A DNA stretch of 64,000 nt from Microthrixaceae bacterium (GCA_020637195.1 JACJWK010000004.1:124001-188000), one strand, 5' to 3'; counted from the stretch's first letter, positions 44,551-53,726 are shown. Notes: generated by a model from the letters alone, not told the origin. Made by a program: numbers and translations.

Positions 44551-44925
44551 ATGGCCCGACGCCGCACCCACCAGCGCCACCGCGACTATCCCCGCACGGC
44601 CCGTCTCAACGAGCTGTTCCGCGAGATCGTCGCCGAGGCCCTCGACCGGGTGGACGACGACCGCCTCGAGCTCGTCACCGTCACCTCGGTCGACGTCGAC
44701 GCCGACCTGAAGCGGGCCACGGTCTACGTGACGGCCCTCGACCGGGACGCCGACGAGGACACGCTCGAGGCGCTCACCGAGCTGCGTCCCCGCCTCCAGG
44801 GCGCGGTCGCCCGGGAGGCCCGGGTCAAGCGCACACCCGAGCTGGTGTTCCGCATCGACGACGTGTTGCGCACGGCCGAGCGCATCGACGAGCTGCTGCG
44901 CGAGAACCCGCCGCCGGACCAGTGA
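44551..44925 (+). CDS. rbfA: Ribosome-binding factor A
   Basis: A 124-residue KH-fold factor for late 30S maturation, acting on the 16S 5' helix. Features are YPRTARLNELFREIVAEAL, VTVTSVDVDADLKRATVYV and the end RVKRTPELVFRIDDVLRTAERI. It overlaps truB by four bases. Length is normal. Confidence 0.95.
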   Translation: MARRRTHQRHRDYPRTARLNELFREIVAEALDRVDDDRLELVTVTSVDVDADLKRATVYVTALDRDADEDTLEALTELRPRLQGAVAREARVKRTPELVFRIDDVLRTAERIDELLRENPPPDQ

Positions 44926-45797
44926 TCTCGGGGATCGCGGTCGTGGACAAGGCCGCGGGGTGGACCTCCCACGACGTGGTGGCCAAGGCCCGGGGCCTCC
45001 TCGGCCAGAAGCGGGTCGGCCACTCGGGCACGCTCGACCCCGACGCCACCGGGGTCCTGCTCCTCGGCGTGGGCAAGGTGACCCGCCTGCTCTCCTACCT
45101 GACCGCCCTGCCCAAGTCCTACGTCGGCGAGGTGGTGCTGGGGGTCGAGACCGACACGCTCGACGCGTCGGGTGAGGTCACCGCCACCCACGACATGCGG
45201 GCCGTGACCCTCGCCGAGGCGCGCGCCGCGGCCACGGGCTTCGTCGGCGACATCGAGCAGGTGCCGCCGATGGTGTCGGCGGTGAAGATCGGCGGCAAGC
45301 GGCTCCACGAGCTGGCCCGCGCCGGCGAGACGGTGGAGCGTCCCCCGCGCCCCGTCACGGTGCACCGCCTCGAGCTCGACGAGGCGGAGCCCGCCGACGG
45401 CGAGCGGCCCCTCGTGCTGCGGATCGAGGTCGACTGCTCGTCGGGCACCTACATCCGCACCCTGGCCGACGACCTGGGTCACGCCCTCGGGGGTGGCGCC
45501 CACCTGCGCCACCTGCGACGGACGGCCATCGGCTCGTTCACCCTGGCTGAGGCGCGCCCCGTCGAGCAGATCGAGGTGCTGCCGCCGGCCGTCGCCCTCC
45601 GGGACTACCCGTCGGTGGCGGTGCCCGAGTCGCTGGCGGCCCGCGTGGCCAACGGCGCCGTCCTCGACCGCGCCGAGCTGGGGGTCGCCGCGTCCGACCC
45701 CGGCCCCTGGGCGGTCCACGGTGGCGACGGCGCGCTGCTCGCCGTGTACGAGCCCCGCGGTGGCGAGCAGGTGAAGCCGGCGGTGGTGGTGGCGTGA
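44922..45797 (+). CDS. truB: tRNA pseudouridine-55 synthase
   Basis: A 291-residue TruB that isomerises U55 in the tRNA T-loop. It has the catalytic Asp in GHSGTLDPDATGVLLL (about 40), PKSYVGEVVLGVETDT, VPPMVSAVKIGGKRLHELAR and SSGTYIRTLADDLG. The C-terminal part after about 225 resembles a small PUA-like domain. It starts with GTG overlapping rbfA (GTGA) and overlaps the next gene the same way, tying a sulfatase-fold protein into the translation operon. Confidence 0.95.
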   Translation: MISGIAVVDKAAGWTSHDVVAKARGLLGQKRVGHSGTLDPDATGVLLLGVGKVTRLLSYLTALPKSYVGEVVLGVETDTLDASGEVTATHDMRAVTLAEARAAATGFVGDIEQVPPMVSAVKIGGKRLHELARAGETVERPPRPVTVHRLELDEAEPADGERPLVLRIEVDCSSGTYIRTLADDLGHALGGGAHLRHLRRTAIGSFTLAEARPVEQIEVLPPAVALRDYPSVAVPESLAARVANGAVLDRAELGVAASDPGPWAVHGGDGALLAVYEPRGGEQVKPAVVVA

Positions 45798-47935
45798 GCC
45801 GCCGGGGCGTCCGGGCCCCGGCGCCACCGGTCGGGATGGGCTGGCGGGTCGCGCACCTGGTGGCGCTCTCGGCGCTGGCGGTCACCCAGCCGGTGCTCGA
45901 CCTGCTCGGAGGCGCGCCCACGTTCTTCGTCGCCCACGCCGCGGGCCCCGGCGCGGTCCTGCTCGTCTGCCTCCTCGTCGTGGCCGTGGTCCCGGTGGCG
46001 CTCGTCGCCGTCGAGTCGGTCGCCAACGCGCTGCACGCCGGGTTCGGCTGGACGGTGCACCTCGTCCTCGTGGGCCTGCTCGGTGCGCTGGTGGCCGCCC
46101 AGACCCTCGACCGCGTCCCGCGCCTTCCCGAGGTGCTCGTCCTGGTCGGCGGCGCGGCCCTCGGCGCGCTGCTGGTCGGCGCCTATCGCCGCCACGACGT
46201 CGTTCGCTCCGTCCTGTCCGCGCTGGCGGCCACGCCGTTGCTCTTCGCCGGGGTGTTCGTGTTCGCCTCCCCGGCGCACGGCCTGGTCTTCCCTCCCGAG
46301 GTGCGGGCCGCGGAGGTCCGGGTGCCGGGGACGCCGCCGCCGATCTTCGTGGTCGTGCTCGACGAGCTCCCCCTGGCCACCGTGCTGGGCGACGACGGTG
46401 CGACCGTCGACGCCGCGCGGTTCCCGAACCTGGCCCGCCTGGCGGGGGACGGTGTGCTCTTCACCAACGTCACCACCGTCGCGGGGTACACCCACGAGGC
46501 GGTCCCCGCGCTCCTGACGGGGGAGGACGTGCGCGCCGCGAACATCCCCCCGACCGCCGGCGGCCACCCGCGCAGCCTGTTCAGCCTCCTGGCCGACGAC
46601 TACCGGATCGTCGCCCACGAGCAGATCACCGCGCTGTGCACCCCGGCGCTGTGCGACGAGGGCGCCGGTGACGGCGGCGACGACTCGACGCAGCTGCTCC
46701 TCGAGGACCTCGCGGTCGTGGCCGGCCGGGTCACGCTGCCGGCCGGGCTCGACGGCTGGCTGCCGGCGGTGGACGACTCGTGGTCCAACTTCGGGCAGGG
46801 CGCGAGCGGGGATCTCGACCAGGAGGGTGACCGGTTCGGCGACGACCGTGCGGAGTTCGTCGACGCGCTCGACGACGTCGACCGGGTCGGGCAGTGGTGG
46901 TCGGCGGTGGACGGCATCGGGCGACCGGCCCGGCCGACCCTCACCTTCCTCCACACCGTCCTGCCCCACGTGCCGTGGACGTTCCACGGCGACGGTTCGC
47001 GCTACGTCGACCCCGGCTACCCCCAGCGCAGCCCGGCCGGCATCTGGAGCACCTCGTTCTCGGCCGACTTCGGGATGCAGCGCCACCTGCTCCAGGCCAC
47101 CTACACCGACCAGCTGCTCGGCGGGCTCCTCGACCGCCTCGAGGCCACCGGCCAGTACGACGACGCCCTGATCGTGCTGACCGCCGACCACGGGGTCTCC
47201 CTGGCCGAGGACACCAACCGGCGCCGGCCCGACGAGGCGACCCTGCCCGGGGTGATGCCCGTGCCGGTGGTGGTCAAGGTGCCCGCCGGGACCCCGGCCG
47301 AGCTCGGTGGCGGGAGACGGCGCGGCACCAGCGACGGCCGTCTGGGTGAGACCACCGACCTCCTGCCGACCATCGCCGCCCTCCTCGGTGTCGAGGTGCC
47401 CTGGCCGGTCGACGGTCAGAGCCTCTTCGGCCCCGAGCGCGAGAGCACCGCACGGTCGATCTTCGCCCGAGGGGATCGAGTCGACACCGACGTCCCCGCG
47501 CTCGACGTGCAGCCGATCGTCGAGCGGATCCGCCACCTGTTCCGCCTCGACGACGGCCGCTACGAGCTGTACGGCCTCGGTGTCGGCCGTCCCCTGGTCG
47601 GCCGTCGGGTCGACCGGTACGTGCGCGACGTCGAGCCCGGTGCCTGCTGGGTGCACGACGCCGAGGCCACCGCCGGCGGCGCGGGCGAGGTCGTCGGCTG
47701 GCTCGAGCCGGTCGACCCGGGCGCGCGGCGGATCCCGTTCGCGATCGTCGTCGACGGGCGGGTGGTGGGCACCTCCCGCACCAACGACAGCGGCGACCAC
47801 GTGAACCGGGTGGTCGCGCTGGCGCACCCCGAGGCGTGGCCCGACGATCCCGACGACGTGGGCCTCTGGCGGGTGCTCGACGACGCCGGGGCGTCCGCCC
47901 GGCCCGGACTCGTGCGCCTGCCCCGCTGCGACTGA
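45794..47935 (+). CDS. Membrane-anchored sulfatase/alkaline-phosphatase-fold hydrolase
   Basis: A 713-residue protein with five or so helices in the first 160 residues, then an extracellular alkaline-phosphatase-superfamily domain. FVVVLDELPLATVLGDDG is the first metal region; GYTHEAVPALLTGED supplies a Thr in the place of the usual nucleophile; VLTADHGVSLAEDTNRRR is the second metal motif. The formylglycine sulfatase signature C-x-P-x-R is absent, so phosphoglycerol- or phosphoethanolamine-type transfer is more likely than sulfate hydrolysis. The last 200 residues form an uncharacterised domain. It overlaps truB by four bases. Substrate is unknown; a cell-surface glycopolymer is a reasonable guess. 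Confidence 0.8.
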   Translation: MSRRGVRAPAPPVGMGWRVAHLVALSALAVTQPVLDLLGGAPTFFVAHAAGPGAVLLVCLLVVAVVPVALVAVESVANALHAGFGWTVHLVLVGLLGALVAAQTLDRVPRLPEVLVLVGGAALGALLVGAYRRHDVVRSVLSALAATPLLFAGVFVFASPAHGLVFPPEVRAAEVRVPGTPPPIFVVVLDELPLATVLGDDGATVDAARFPNLARLAGDGVLFTNVTTVAGYTHEAVPALLTGEDVRAANIPPTAGGHPRSLFSLLADDYRIVAHEQITALCTPALCDEGAGDGGDDSTQLLLEDLAVVAGRVTLPAGLDGWLPAVDDSWSNFGQGASGDLDQEGDRFGDDRAEFVDALDDVDRVGQWWSAVDGIGRPARPTLTFLHTVLPHVPWTFHGDGSRYVDPGYPQRSPAGIWSTSFSADFGMQRHLLQATYTDQLLGGLLDRLEATGQYDDALIVLTADHGVSLAEDTNRRRPDEATLPGVMPVPVVVKVPAGTPAELGGGRRRGTSDGRLGETTDLLPTIAALLGVEVPWPVDGQSLFGPERESTARSIFARGDRVDTDVPALDVQPIVERIRHLFRLDDGRYELYGLGVGRPLVGRRVDRYVRDVEPGACWVHDAEATAGGAGEVVGWLEPVDPGARRIPFAIVVDGRVVGTSRTNDSGDHVNRVVALAHPEAWPDDPDDVGLWRVLDDAGASARPGLVRLPRCD

Positions 47936-47969
47936 CCGGGATCGTCGGGCGGGGTGGCGGGCCGACCGG

Positions 47970-48680
47970 TCAGGCGCGCAGGCGCCCGTCGAGGATGTGG
48001 GCCACGCGATCGGCGTAGTGGACCATGCGCTCGTCGTGGGTGACGACGATGGCGGCGATGCCCCGGCTCTTCATCTCGGTCTGGATGAGCTCCATCACGG
48101 CCTCGCCCAGCTTGGTGTCGAGCGCCGAGGTCGGCTCGTCGAACAGGACGAGCGCGGGGTCGTTCATGAGGGCGCGCCCGATGGCGACGCGTTGGCGCTC
48201 GCCCCCCGACAGCTGGCCGGGCAGGTTCTTCGCCCGCGCGCTCAGGCCCAGCTCCTCCAACAGCTGGTCCGCCCGCTGCCGCGCGGGCGCCCCGCGGCGT
48301 CGCCCCAGCTCGTCGACGACCAGCAGGTTCTCGCGGGCGGTCAGGAACGGGACGAGGTTGACCGCCTGGAAGACGAAGCCCACCTTGTCCTGGCGGAACG
48401 TCGTGAGCTGCTTCGGCGAGTAGTCGCTGATCTCCTCGCCGCCGACGACGACGCGTCCCTCGGTGGGGGAGAGGATGCCGCCGGCGATCGAGCACAGGGT
48501 GGTCTTGCCCGACCCGGACGGCCCGACGAGGGCGACGATCTCGTCGCCCGCCACCTCGAGGGTGGCGTGGTCGAGGGCGACGACGTCGCTGTCGCCCATG
48601 CGGTACACCTTGCGCACGTCCTCCAGCACGAGCGACGGCTCGGCCGGGTCGGTGGTGTCGTCGGTGGTCGGATCGCTCAT
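47970..48680 (-). CDS. ABC transporter ATP-binding protein (LolD/MacB type)
   Basis: A 236-residue ATPase: Walker A LVGPSGSGKTTL (about 49), Q-loop FVFQAVNLVPFLT, signature LSGGERQRVAIGRAL, Walker B LVLFDEPTSALD and the switch His in VVTHDERMVHYAD. It belongs to the family paired with FtsX-like permeases, which work as mechanical transporters rather than ordinary exporters. The ATG at 48680 overlaps the stop of the upstream permease. It is last in the three-gene reverse operon. Confidence 0.93.
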   Translation of the reverse strand: MSDPTTDDTTDPAEPSLVLEDVRKVYRMGDSDVVALDHATLEVAGDEIVALVGPSGSGKTTLCSIAGGILSPTEGRVVVGGEEISDYSPKQLTTFRQDKVGFVFQAVNLVPFLTARENLLVVDELGRRRGAPARQRADQLLEELGLSARAKNLPGQLSGGERQRVAIGRALMNDPALVLFDEPTSALDTKLGEAVMELIQTEMKSRGIAAIVVTHDERMVHYADRVAHILDGRLRA

Positions 48681-49792
48681 GGGGCACTCCCGATGGCGGC
48701 GGCAGGGTCGATGCGCAGCACCCGGCGCAGCGAGAACGCGCACCCGAGCACCGACGCGAGGAGCAGGACGGCCACGCTGGCGAGCACCCGCGACGGCGTG
48801 AGCACGAACGGGATCGCCCCGGCCGGCACCGCGAGGTCGAGGGCCACCGCCAGGGCGGTGCCGATGGCGGAGGCGACGACGGTGACGAGCAGGGCCTGCG
48901 TGACGACGCCGGCGAACAGGGTGCGCGACCGCGCGCCGATGGCCTTGAGGACGCCGTACAGGGCCGTGCGCTCGACGGTGAGCAGGGCGAAGAAGAGGGC
49001 CACGACGACGATGGCCACGACGACGGTGACCCCGATGATCTGGTTGAACACCGACTGCTGCTGCTCGACGCCGGGCAGGGCGGCCACCGCCTCGTCGAGG
49101 GTCAGGGTGCGGGTCGCCCCACCGGTGGCGTCGTCGATCGCGCCGGCGAGCGTCGCCGGATCGACGCCGCCGGCGGCCTGGACGACGAGGGACTGGAAGA
49201 CACCGGGCCCCACCGTGGCGTCGGGGCGGTTGGCGTTCTGCACGGACCGCCAGGTGTCGGCCGCGACCCACAACGAGCCCTGCCCCGAGAAGTTGGTGTC
49301 GGCCACGAAGCCGACCACCGTGACGGGCGTGCGGGCCGGGCCCACGAGCACCTCGGTGCCGACCTCGATCCCGTCGTCGCGCAGGACCTCGTCGGCGTAG
49401 CCCTCGCCCGGCGCCGGCGGATCGCCGACCCCGTCGGGGGGCAGCTCGTAGCCGAACACGGCGAGGTCGGCCAGGTCGCGCGGCCCGTTGCCCGGGACGC
49501 GCCCCCCGAGCAGCGCCACCCCGAGCCCGCCGACGGCCTCGACGCCGTCCACCGCCTCGACCCGCGCGCGCTCCTCGGGGGTGATCCGGCTGCGGAAGAA
49601 CGAGTCGCGTGCGGTGGACGAGTAGACCACGAGATCGGCGTCCTGGGCCCGGAGGGCGCCGGTGGCGTCGCGGACCAGCCCGTCGAGCAGCCCGCCGAGG
49701 AACAGGAGCAGCACGGCGATGAGGGCGAGGATGGTGGTGGCCGTGGCGAACCGGCTGGGGCGCCGCCGCAGCTCGCGGAGCGCGATCCTCAC
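48677..49792 (-). CDS. FtsX-like ABC permease (second of two)
   Basis: A 371-residue permease with one N-terminal helix (RFATATTILALIAVLLLFLGG), a periplasm-facing MacB-type domain of about 200 residues, and three C-terminal helices ending SLRRVLRIDPAAAIGSAP. It has the MacB/FtsX layout. The GTG at 49792 overlaps the first permease's stop and its own stop overlaps the ATPase ATG, so the three are translationally coupled. Together they resemble MacB/DevC-like exporters of lipids or peptides; the substrate is unknown. Confidence 0.88.
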   Translation of the reverse strand: MRIALRELRRRPSRFATATTILALIAVLLLFLGGLLDGLVRDATGALRAQDADLVVYSSTARDSFFRSRITPEERARVEAVDGVEAVGGLGVALLGGRVPGNGPRDLADLAVFGYELPPDGVGDPPAPGEGYADEVLRDDGIEVGTEVLVGPARTPVTVVGFVADTNFSGQGSLWVAADTWRSVQNANRPDATVGPGVFQSLVVQAAGGVDPATLAGAIDDATGGATRTLTLDEAVAALPGVEQQQSVFNQIIGVTVVVAIVVVALFFALLTVERTALYGVLKAIGARSRTLFAGVVTQALLVTVVASAIGTALAVALDLAVPAGAIPFVLTPSRVLASVAVLLLASVLGCAFSLRRVLRIDPAAAIGSAP

Positions 49793-50910
49793 ACCTGCAC
49801 CCCGGCGCCGGTGGTGGCCTCGACGGGGTCGATGCGCAGGACGCGCCGGGCCGAGAACAGCGAGCTGAGCACGCCGAGGAGCATGAGCACGACGGTCCAC
49901 ACGACCACGGCCCGGGTCTCGAAGCGCAACGGGATGCTGCCCACGCGCTGCACCGACAGCGGGGCGTAGAGCGCCGTGCCGAGGGCGATGCCCGCGGCCA
50001 TCACGATCACCACCTGCACGAGCAGGGCGGCCACGAGGCGCCGGGCCGGGGCCCCGACCGCGCGCAGCAGGGTGAGGGCGTTGGCCTTCTGGAAGGTGAT
50101 GATCAGGAAGAACAGCCCGGTGACGAGGGGCACGACGAGCGCGTACAGCAGGAAGATCACCTGGAACGACTGGCGCACCTGGGCCACGCCGGGCGTCTCG
50201 TCGGCCGCCGCGGCCCGGGGGAGGGCGTCGGCCTCGGGGTCGGCGGCGTTCACGGCGGCCGAGAGCTGATCGGGCGTCACGCCCTCCGCGGGGGTGAGGG
50301 CGATGGCGTTGGGCAGCGGGTCGCGGGCGTCCGGGTTCACCGAGCGCACCGCGGCGACGTAGGTGTCGTACGTGGTGAACAGGGTCGGTGTGACCTGGAG
50401 GTTGATGTCCTCGGCCTGGCCCACGACCGTGAGCTCGAGGCCCCCCGGCTCGAGGGCCACCGTGTCGCCGAGGCCGAGCCCGAGGTCGGCGTCGGCCTCG
50501 TTGGCCACCACCTCGCCGTCGCGCTCGGGGAAGCGGCCGGCCGTCAGGGCGGTGGGCGAGCCCAGCCCCTCCGCCTCGTAGCCGACGAGGGCGACGTCGG
50601 CCAGGTCCCCGTCGACGGTGGCGGTGAACGTCCCCTCACCGATGCGCCCGGCCCGGCCCACCTCGGGCACCGCCGTGATCGCCGCCTCGAGCGGTGGGGT
50701 GATGACGCTGCCCTGCAGGTTGCGGCGACCGTCGACGCTGTACACGAGCACGGGTGCCGACTGGTTCCGGATCGCGCCCACGAACGCCGTGAGCAGGCCG
50801 TTCTGCAGCGTCAGCTGGATGAAGATGAGGAAGACCAGCAGCGCCACGGCCGCGACGACGAGCCCGAACCGGGCCTTGGTGCGCCGCATCTCGCGGAGGG
50901 CCAGGAACAT
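49789..50910 (-). CDS. FtsX-like ABC permease (first of two)
   Basis: A 373-residue permease beginning MFLALREMRRTKARFGLVVA, with an N-terminal helix, a large extracytoplasmic domain and three C-terminal helices. It ends SARRVLRIDPVEATTGAGVQV, closely like the neighbouring permease. The two probably form a heterodimer. I use the ATG at 50910; the frame extends upstream but that part covers ribF antisense. It heads the reverse operon and diverges from ribF over 115 bases. Confidence 0.88.
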   Translation of the reverse strand: MFLALREMRRTKARFGLVVAAVALLVFLIFIQLTLQNGLLTAFVGAIRNQSAPVLVYSVDGRRNLQGSVITPPLEAAITAVPEVGRAGRIGEGTFTATVDGDLADVALVGYEAEGLGSPTALTAGRFPERDGEVVANEADADLGLGLGDTVALEPGGLELTVVGQAEDINLQVTPTLFTTYDTYVAAVRSVNPDARDPLPNAIALTPAEGVTPDQLSAAVNAADPEADALPRAAAADETPGVAQVRQSFQVIFLLYALVVPLVTGLFFLIITFQKANALTLLRAVGAPARRLVAALLVQVVIVMAAGIALGTALYAPLSVQRVGSIPLRFETRAVVVWTVVLMLLGVLSSLFSARRVLRIDPVEATTGAGVQV

Positions 50911-51012
50911 GACCAGGGGAGTGTGCCACGCGGTCCGCTGCGCACCACGACCCAGCCCGGCCGCGTCCGCGACGGGCCCGATGCGGGTGGTCACGGCCGG
51001 GCATCCGGCGAT

Positions 51013-51018
51013 TACCCT
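51013..51018 (+). promoter_or_regulatory. Candidate -10 box (TACCCT) for ribF
   Basis: TACCCT ends 7 bases before the GTG at 51026, predicting a leaderless mRNA that starts at the GTG. This supports GTG 51026 over longer alternatives. Confidence 0.4.
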
Positions 51019-51025
51019 CGGCTCG

Positions 51026-51964
51026 GTGGACGTGTGGCGCGACGACGAGCCCTTCCCGCGGCCGGCGGAGGGGTCGGCGGTCACGATCGGCGCGTACGAC
51101 GGCGTCCATCGCGGCCACCAGCACGTCATCGCCGAGGTGCGCCGGGTGGCGGCGGCGCAGGGCCTGCGGTCGGTGGTGGTCACCTTCGACCGCCACCCCG
51201 CCAGCGTCGTGCGTCCCGAGTCGGCTCCCAAGCAGCTGACCGATCCCGACCAGGAGCTCGAGCTGCTCGCCGCCACCGGTGTCGACGCGACCCTGGTGAT
51301 CCACTTCGACGAGGCCCGTTCGAAAGAGCCCGCCGAGGAGTTCGTCCGGGAGGTGCTGGTCGGCGCGCTCAACGCGCGCACGATCGTCGTGGGCGAGGAC
51401 TTCCACTTCGGTCACCAGCGCAAGGGCAACAACGCGCTGTTGGCGGCGATGGGCGGTGAGCTCGGCTTCACGGTCGACGGCATCGACCTGCTCCAGCGCG
51501 GCCCCGAGGGCGCGGTCTCGTCCACCGCGATCCGTGCGGCGCTCTCGGCGGGCGACCTCGAGTCCGCCCACGCCATGTTGGGTCGGCCCCACGAGGTCCG
51601 CGGCGTCGTCGGGCACGGTGACGCCCGCGCCCGCGACCTCGGCTTCCGCACGGCCAACGTGGCCATCGACGAGGACGTCCTGCTGCCCAAGGACGGCATC
51701 TACGCCGGGTGGTACGAGCGGCCCGACGGCGCGACGCACCCGACGGCCATCTCGCTCGGGCGGCGCCCCACCTTCTACGAGCACGCCGCGTCGTCGCTGC
51801 TCGAGGCCCACCTCCTCGACTTCGCCGGCGACCTCTACGGCGAGACGGCGCGGGTCCGCTTCGTCGCCCGCCTGCGCGACGAGCAGAAGTTCGACGCCGT
51901 CGACGACCTGGTGGCCCAGATGGGGCGCGACGTCGAGCGGGCCCGGGACGTCCTCGGTGCCTGA
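51026..51964 (+). CDS. ribF: Bifunctional riboflavin kinase/FAD synthetase
   Basis: A 312-residue enzyme making FMN and then FAD. The N-terminal adenylyltransferase has VTIGAYDGVHRGHQHVI and VSSTAIRAALSAGD; the C-terminal kinase has GHGDARARDLGFRTANV, LPKDGIYAGWYE and the end LDFAGDLYGETARVRFVARL. The start is set by a -10 box 7 bases upstream and by distance to the core. truB-ribF-rpsO is the conserved order; here a sulfatase-fold gene and an ABC operon are inserted between truB and ribF. It overlaps the next gene by 8 bases. Confidence 0.95.
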   Translation: MDVWRDDEPFPRPAEGSAVTIGAYDGVHRGHQHVIAEVRRVAAAQGLRSVVVTFDRHPASVVRPESAPKQLTDPDQELELLAATGVDATLVIHFDEARSKEPAEEFVREVLVGALNARTIVVGEDFHFGHQRKGNNALLAAMGGELGFTVDGIDLLQRGPEGAVSSTAIRAALSAGDLESAHAMLGRPHEVRGVVGHGDARARDLGFRTANVAIDEDVLLPKDGIYAGWYERPDGATHPTAISLGRRPTFYEHAASSLLEAHLLDFAGDLYGETARVRFVARLRDEQKFDAVDDLVAQMGRDVERARDVLGA

Positions 51965-53147
51965 CCCGGTCGCCGAGGACCTCGCCGCCGGCGGCCCCGC
52001 CCACGACGCGGTCGTCGACGACGCCGGGGTCCGCTGGGCGGGTGAGGTCGAGCCCCTCTCCGGGCCGGTCACCCAGCCCCTGCGCGAGTCGATCGAGCCC
52101 GCCCGCATCGGCTCGGCGGCCCGACTGGCCCGCCACCGCATCCGCCTGTCGGACGGTCACGAGGTCGGGCTGGCGGTCTGCGGCCGGGGCATCCCGCTCG
52201 TGGTCGTCCACGGCTTCTCGGCCGAGGGGTTCCTCTACGCCCAGACGCTGTCACGCCTCGTGTCCATGGGCTACAAGGTCATCGCCATCGACACCGCCGG
52301 GCACGGAGGCACCCAGGGCCTGCCGCGGGGCGGCGGCGACCTCCACGGCTACAGCGAGCTGCTCGGGCGCGCCGTCCGCGAGCTGGGCATCAAGCGCGCG
52401 GTCCTCGCGGGCCACTCGATGGGGGGTCGCCTCGTCGTCGAGCTCGCCGCCGACCATCCCGACCTCGCCGTGGCGGTCGTGCTGCTCGACGCCATCGTCG
52501 GGGACACGTGGGACCGGATGGTGAACGTCTTCCGCGTGATGCCGCCGCTGCTCGGCGTCGTGGGGGCGGCGCTCGCGGTGGACAGCCTCTCGACCGTGCC
52601 GCTGTTCAAGGACCCCCGCCAGGCGGTCAAGCTGATGCGCCTGGCCCTGCCGGTCGGCGCCGGCATCGCCAGCCACCCGTGGCAGCTGCTCGGGCCGTCG
52701 GTGTCGATCCTGCGCTCACGCGGCAGCGGCCACCTGCTCGACACGTTGGCCCGGGCCCACGTCCCGGTGATCGCGATCCACGGCGACAAGGACGTGGCCG
52801 TGCCCATCGCCACGGCCAAGGAGGCGGCCCGGCGGGCGCGGGGCCACCTGGTCGTCGTGCACGACGCCAGCCACTCCTGGCTGCTCAAGGACCCCGAGAC
52901 CCTGCCCGCGATCATGTACGACCTGCTCGGCAACGGTCTCGGGTCGGCCCAGCGCCGAGCGCTGCGCGAGGAGGGGCTCGCGCCCGAGTCCGCCGACGAG
53001 GCCGCGGTCGAGGCGGCGCTGTACGAGCCCGACGCCCTGGTGCTGGCCCTCACGCCCGAGGCCGTCGCGCCCACCCCGGCCGACCGGCGCCGGGTCCACC
53101 CCCGCCGCCCCCGCTACCGCTGGACGGTGCACGCGCCGCTCGCCTGA
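51957..53147 (+). CDS. Alpha/beta-hydrolase
   Basis: A 396-residue alpha/beta-hydrolase with oxyanion region VVVHGFSAEGF, nucleophile elbow LAGHSMGGRLV (Ser about 154), acid Asp in AIHGDKDVAVPI and His in VVHDASHSWLL. The triad is complete. About 60 residues before the core and 90 after it are extra and variable. The GTG at 51957 lies inside the ribF end, so the genes are coupled. The substrate is unknown; esterase or lipase activity is the general expectation. Confidence 0.82.
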   Translation: MPDPVAEDLAAGGPAHDAVVDDAGVRWAGEVEPLSGPVTQPLRESIEPARIGSAARLARHRIRLSDGHEVGLAVCGRGIPLVVVHGFSAEGFLYAQTLSRLVSMGYKVIAIDTAGHGGTQGLPRGGGDLHGYSELLGRAVRELGIKRAVLAGHSMGGRLVVELAADHPDLAVAVVLLDAIVGDTWDRMVNVFRVMPPLLGVVGAALAVDSLSTVPLFKDPRQAVKLMRLALPVGAGIASHPWQLLGPSVSILRSRGSGHLLDTLARAHVPVIAIHGDKDVAVPIATAKEAARRARGHLVVVHDASHSWLLKDPETLPAIMYDLLGNGLGSAQRRALREEGLAPESADEAAVEAALYEPDALVLALTPEAVAPTPADRRRVHPRRPRYRWTVHAPLA

Positions 53148-53180
53148 CGCCGCGATCGCGGTGTCGGCCGGTCGGGCTGC

Positions 53181-53186
53181 TAGCCT
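53181..53186 (+). promoter_or_regulatory. Candidate -10 box (TAGCCT) for rpsO
   Basis: TAGCCT lies 112 bases before the rpsO ATG, giving a leader of about 105 bases. S15 represses its own synthesis through such leaders in several bacteria, but I cannot see a defined structure here. Confidence 0.3.
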
Positions 53187-53298
53187 GCGTGGTGCACCGA
53201 GCGCCCTCGCGCGCCGTGCCTGCTTCCGGTTACGCCCTCGCGGACCACGAGGCCGGGTCGCACACCCACCCCCTTCCAGAAAGAACCAGAATCCCCCC

Positions 53299-53574
53299 AT
53301 GGCTACGAGCTCGGGCCTTCCGCCGAAGGCCGACACGATCGCCGAGAACCGGCTGCACGACTCCGACACCGGCTCTCCCGAGGTCCAGGTGGCGCTGCTC
53401 ACCGAGCGCATCAACCACCTGACCGAGCACCTCAAGACCCACAAGAAGGACCACCACAGCCGGCGCGGCCTGCTGATGCTGGTGGGCCGGCGCCGGCGGC
53501 TGCTCGACTACGTCAAGCGCAACGACGTCGAGCGCTACCGCGCCCTCATCGCCAAGCTGGGCCTGCGCCGCTAG
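53299..53574 (+). CDS. rpsO: 30S ribosomal protein S15
   Basis: A 91-residue S15, a primary 16S rRNA-binding protein. It has TGSPEVQVALLTERINHLTEHL and HHSRRGLLMLVGRRRRLLDY. Length and sequence are normal. CCAGAAAGAACC before the ATG is a modest ribosome-binding site. rpsO followed by pnp is widely conserved. Confidence 0.97.
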   Translation: MATSSGLPPKADTIAENRLHDSDTGSPEVQVALLTERINHLTEHLKTHKKDHHSRRGLLMLVGRRRRLLDYVKRNDVERYRALIAKLGLRR

Positions 53575-53659
53575 CGACGCACGCCCGGGGCGCCCTGATC
53601 GCACCCCATGCGGGCCCGTCCCGCGCACAACACCAACCGAGCGGCGCGATGGTCAGCTG

Positions 53660-53704
53660 CCAGTGGCCGACCGCCCGACCTGCCGTCGGGCGCTCGACCA
53701 CTGG
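53660..53704 (+). other. Long stem-loop between rpsO and pnp (RNase III-like site)
   Basis: CCAGTGGCCGA (53660-53670) pairs with TCGACCACTGG (53694-53704) with one mismatch. Inside it CGCCCGA (53672-53678) pairs perfectly with TCGGGCG (53686-53692) around a 7-base loop, with one unpaired C on each side. In E. coli a similar double-stranded leader of pnp is cut by RNase III and then degraded by PNPase, giving autocontrol. The same place and shape suggest a related mechanism here. Confidence 0.65.
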
Positions 53705-53726
53705 GAACTGGCCCCGCCGCCCAACC

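Noticed and set aside
41367..44567. Very long reverse-strand open frame (over 1000 codons) opposite infB
   Set aside because: It mirrors infB codon by codon, is Gly/Leu/Asp/His-rich in the way antisense of GC-rich genes is, and has no domain; the forward strand holds a clear IF-2.
45794..47935. True aryl sulfatase
   Set aside because: The C/S-x-P-x-R formylglycine motif is not present; the metal motifs alone fit the wider alkaline-phosphatase superfamily.
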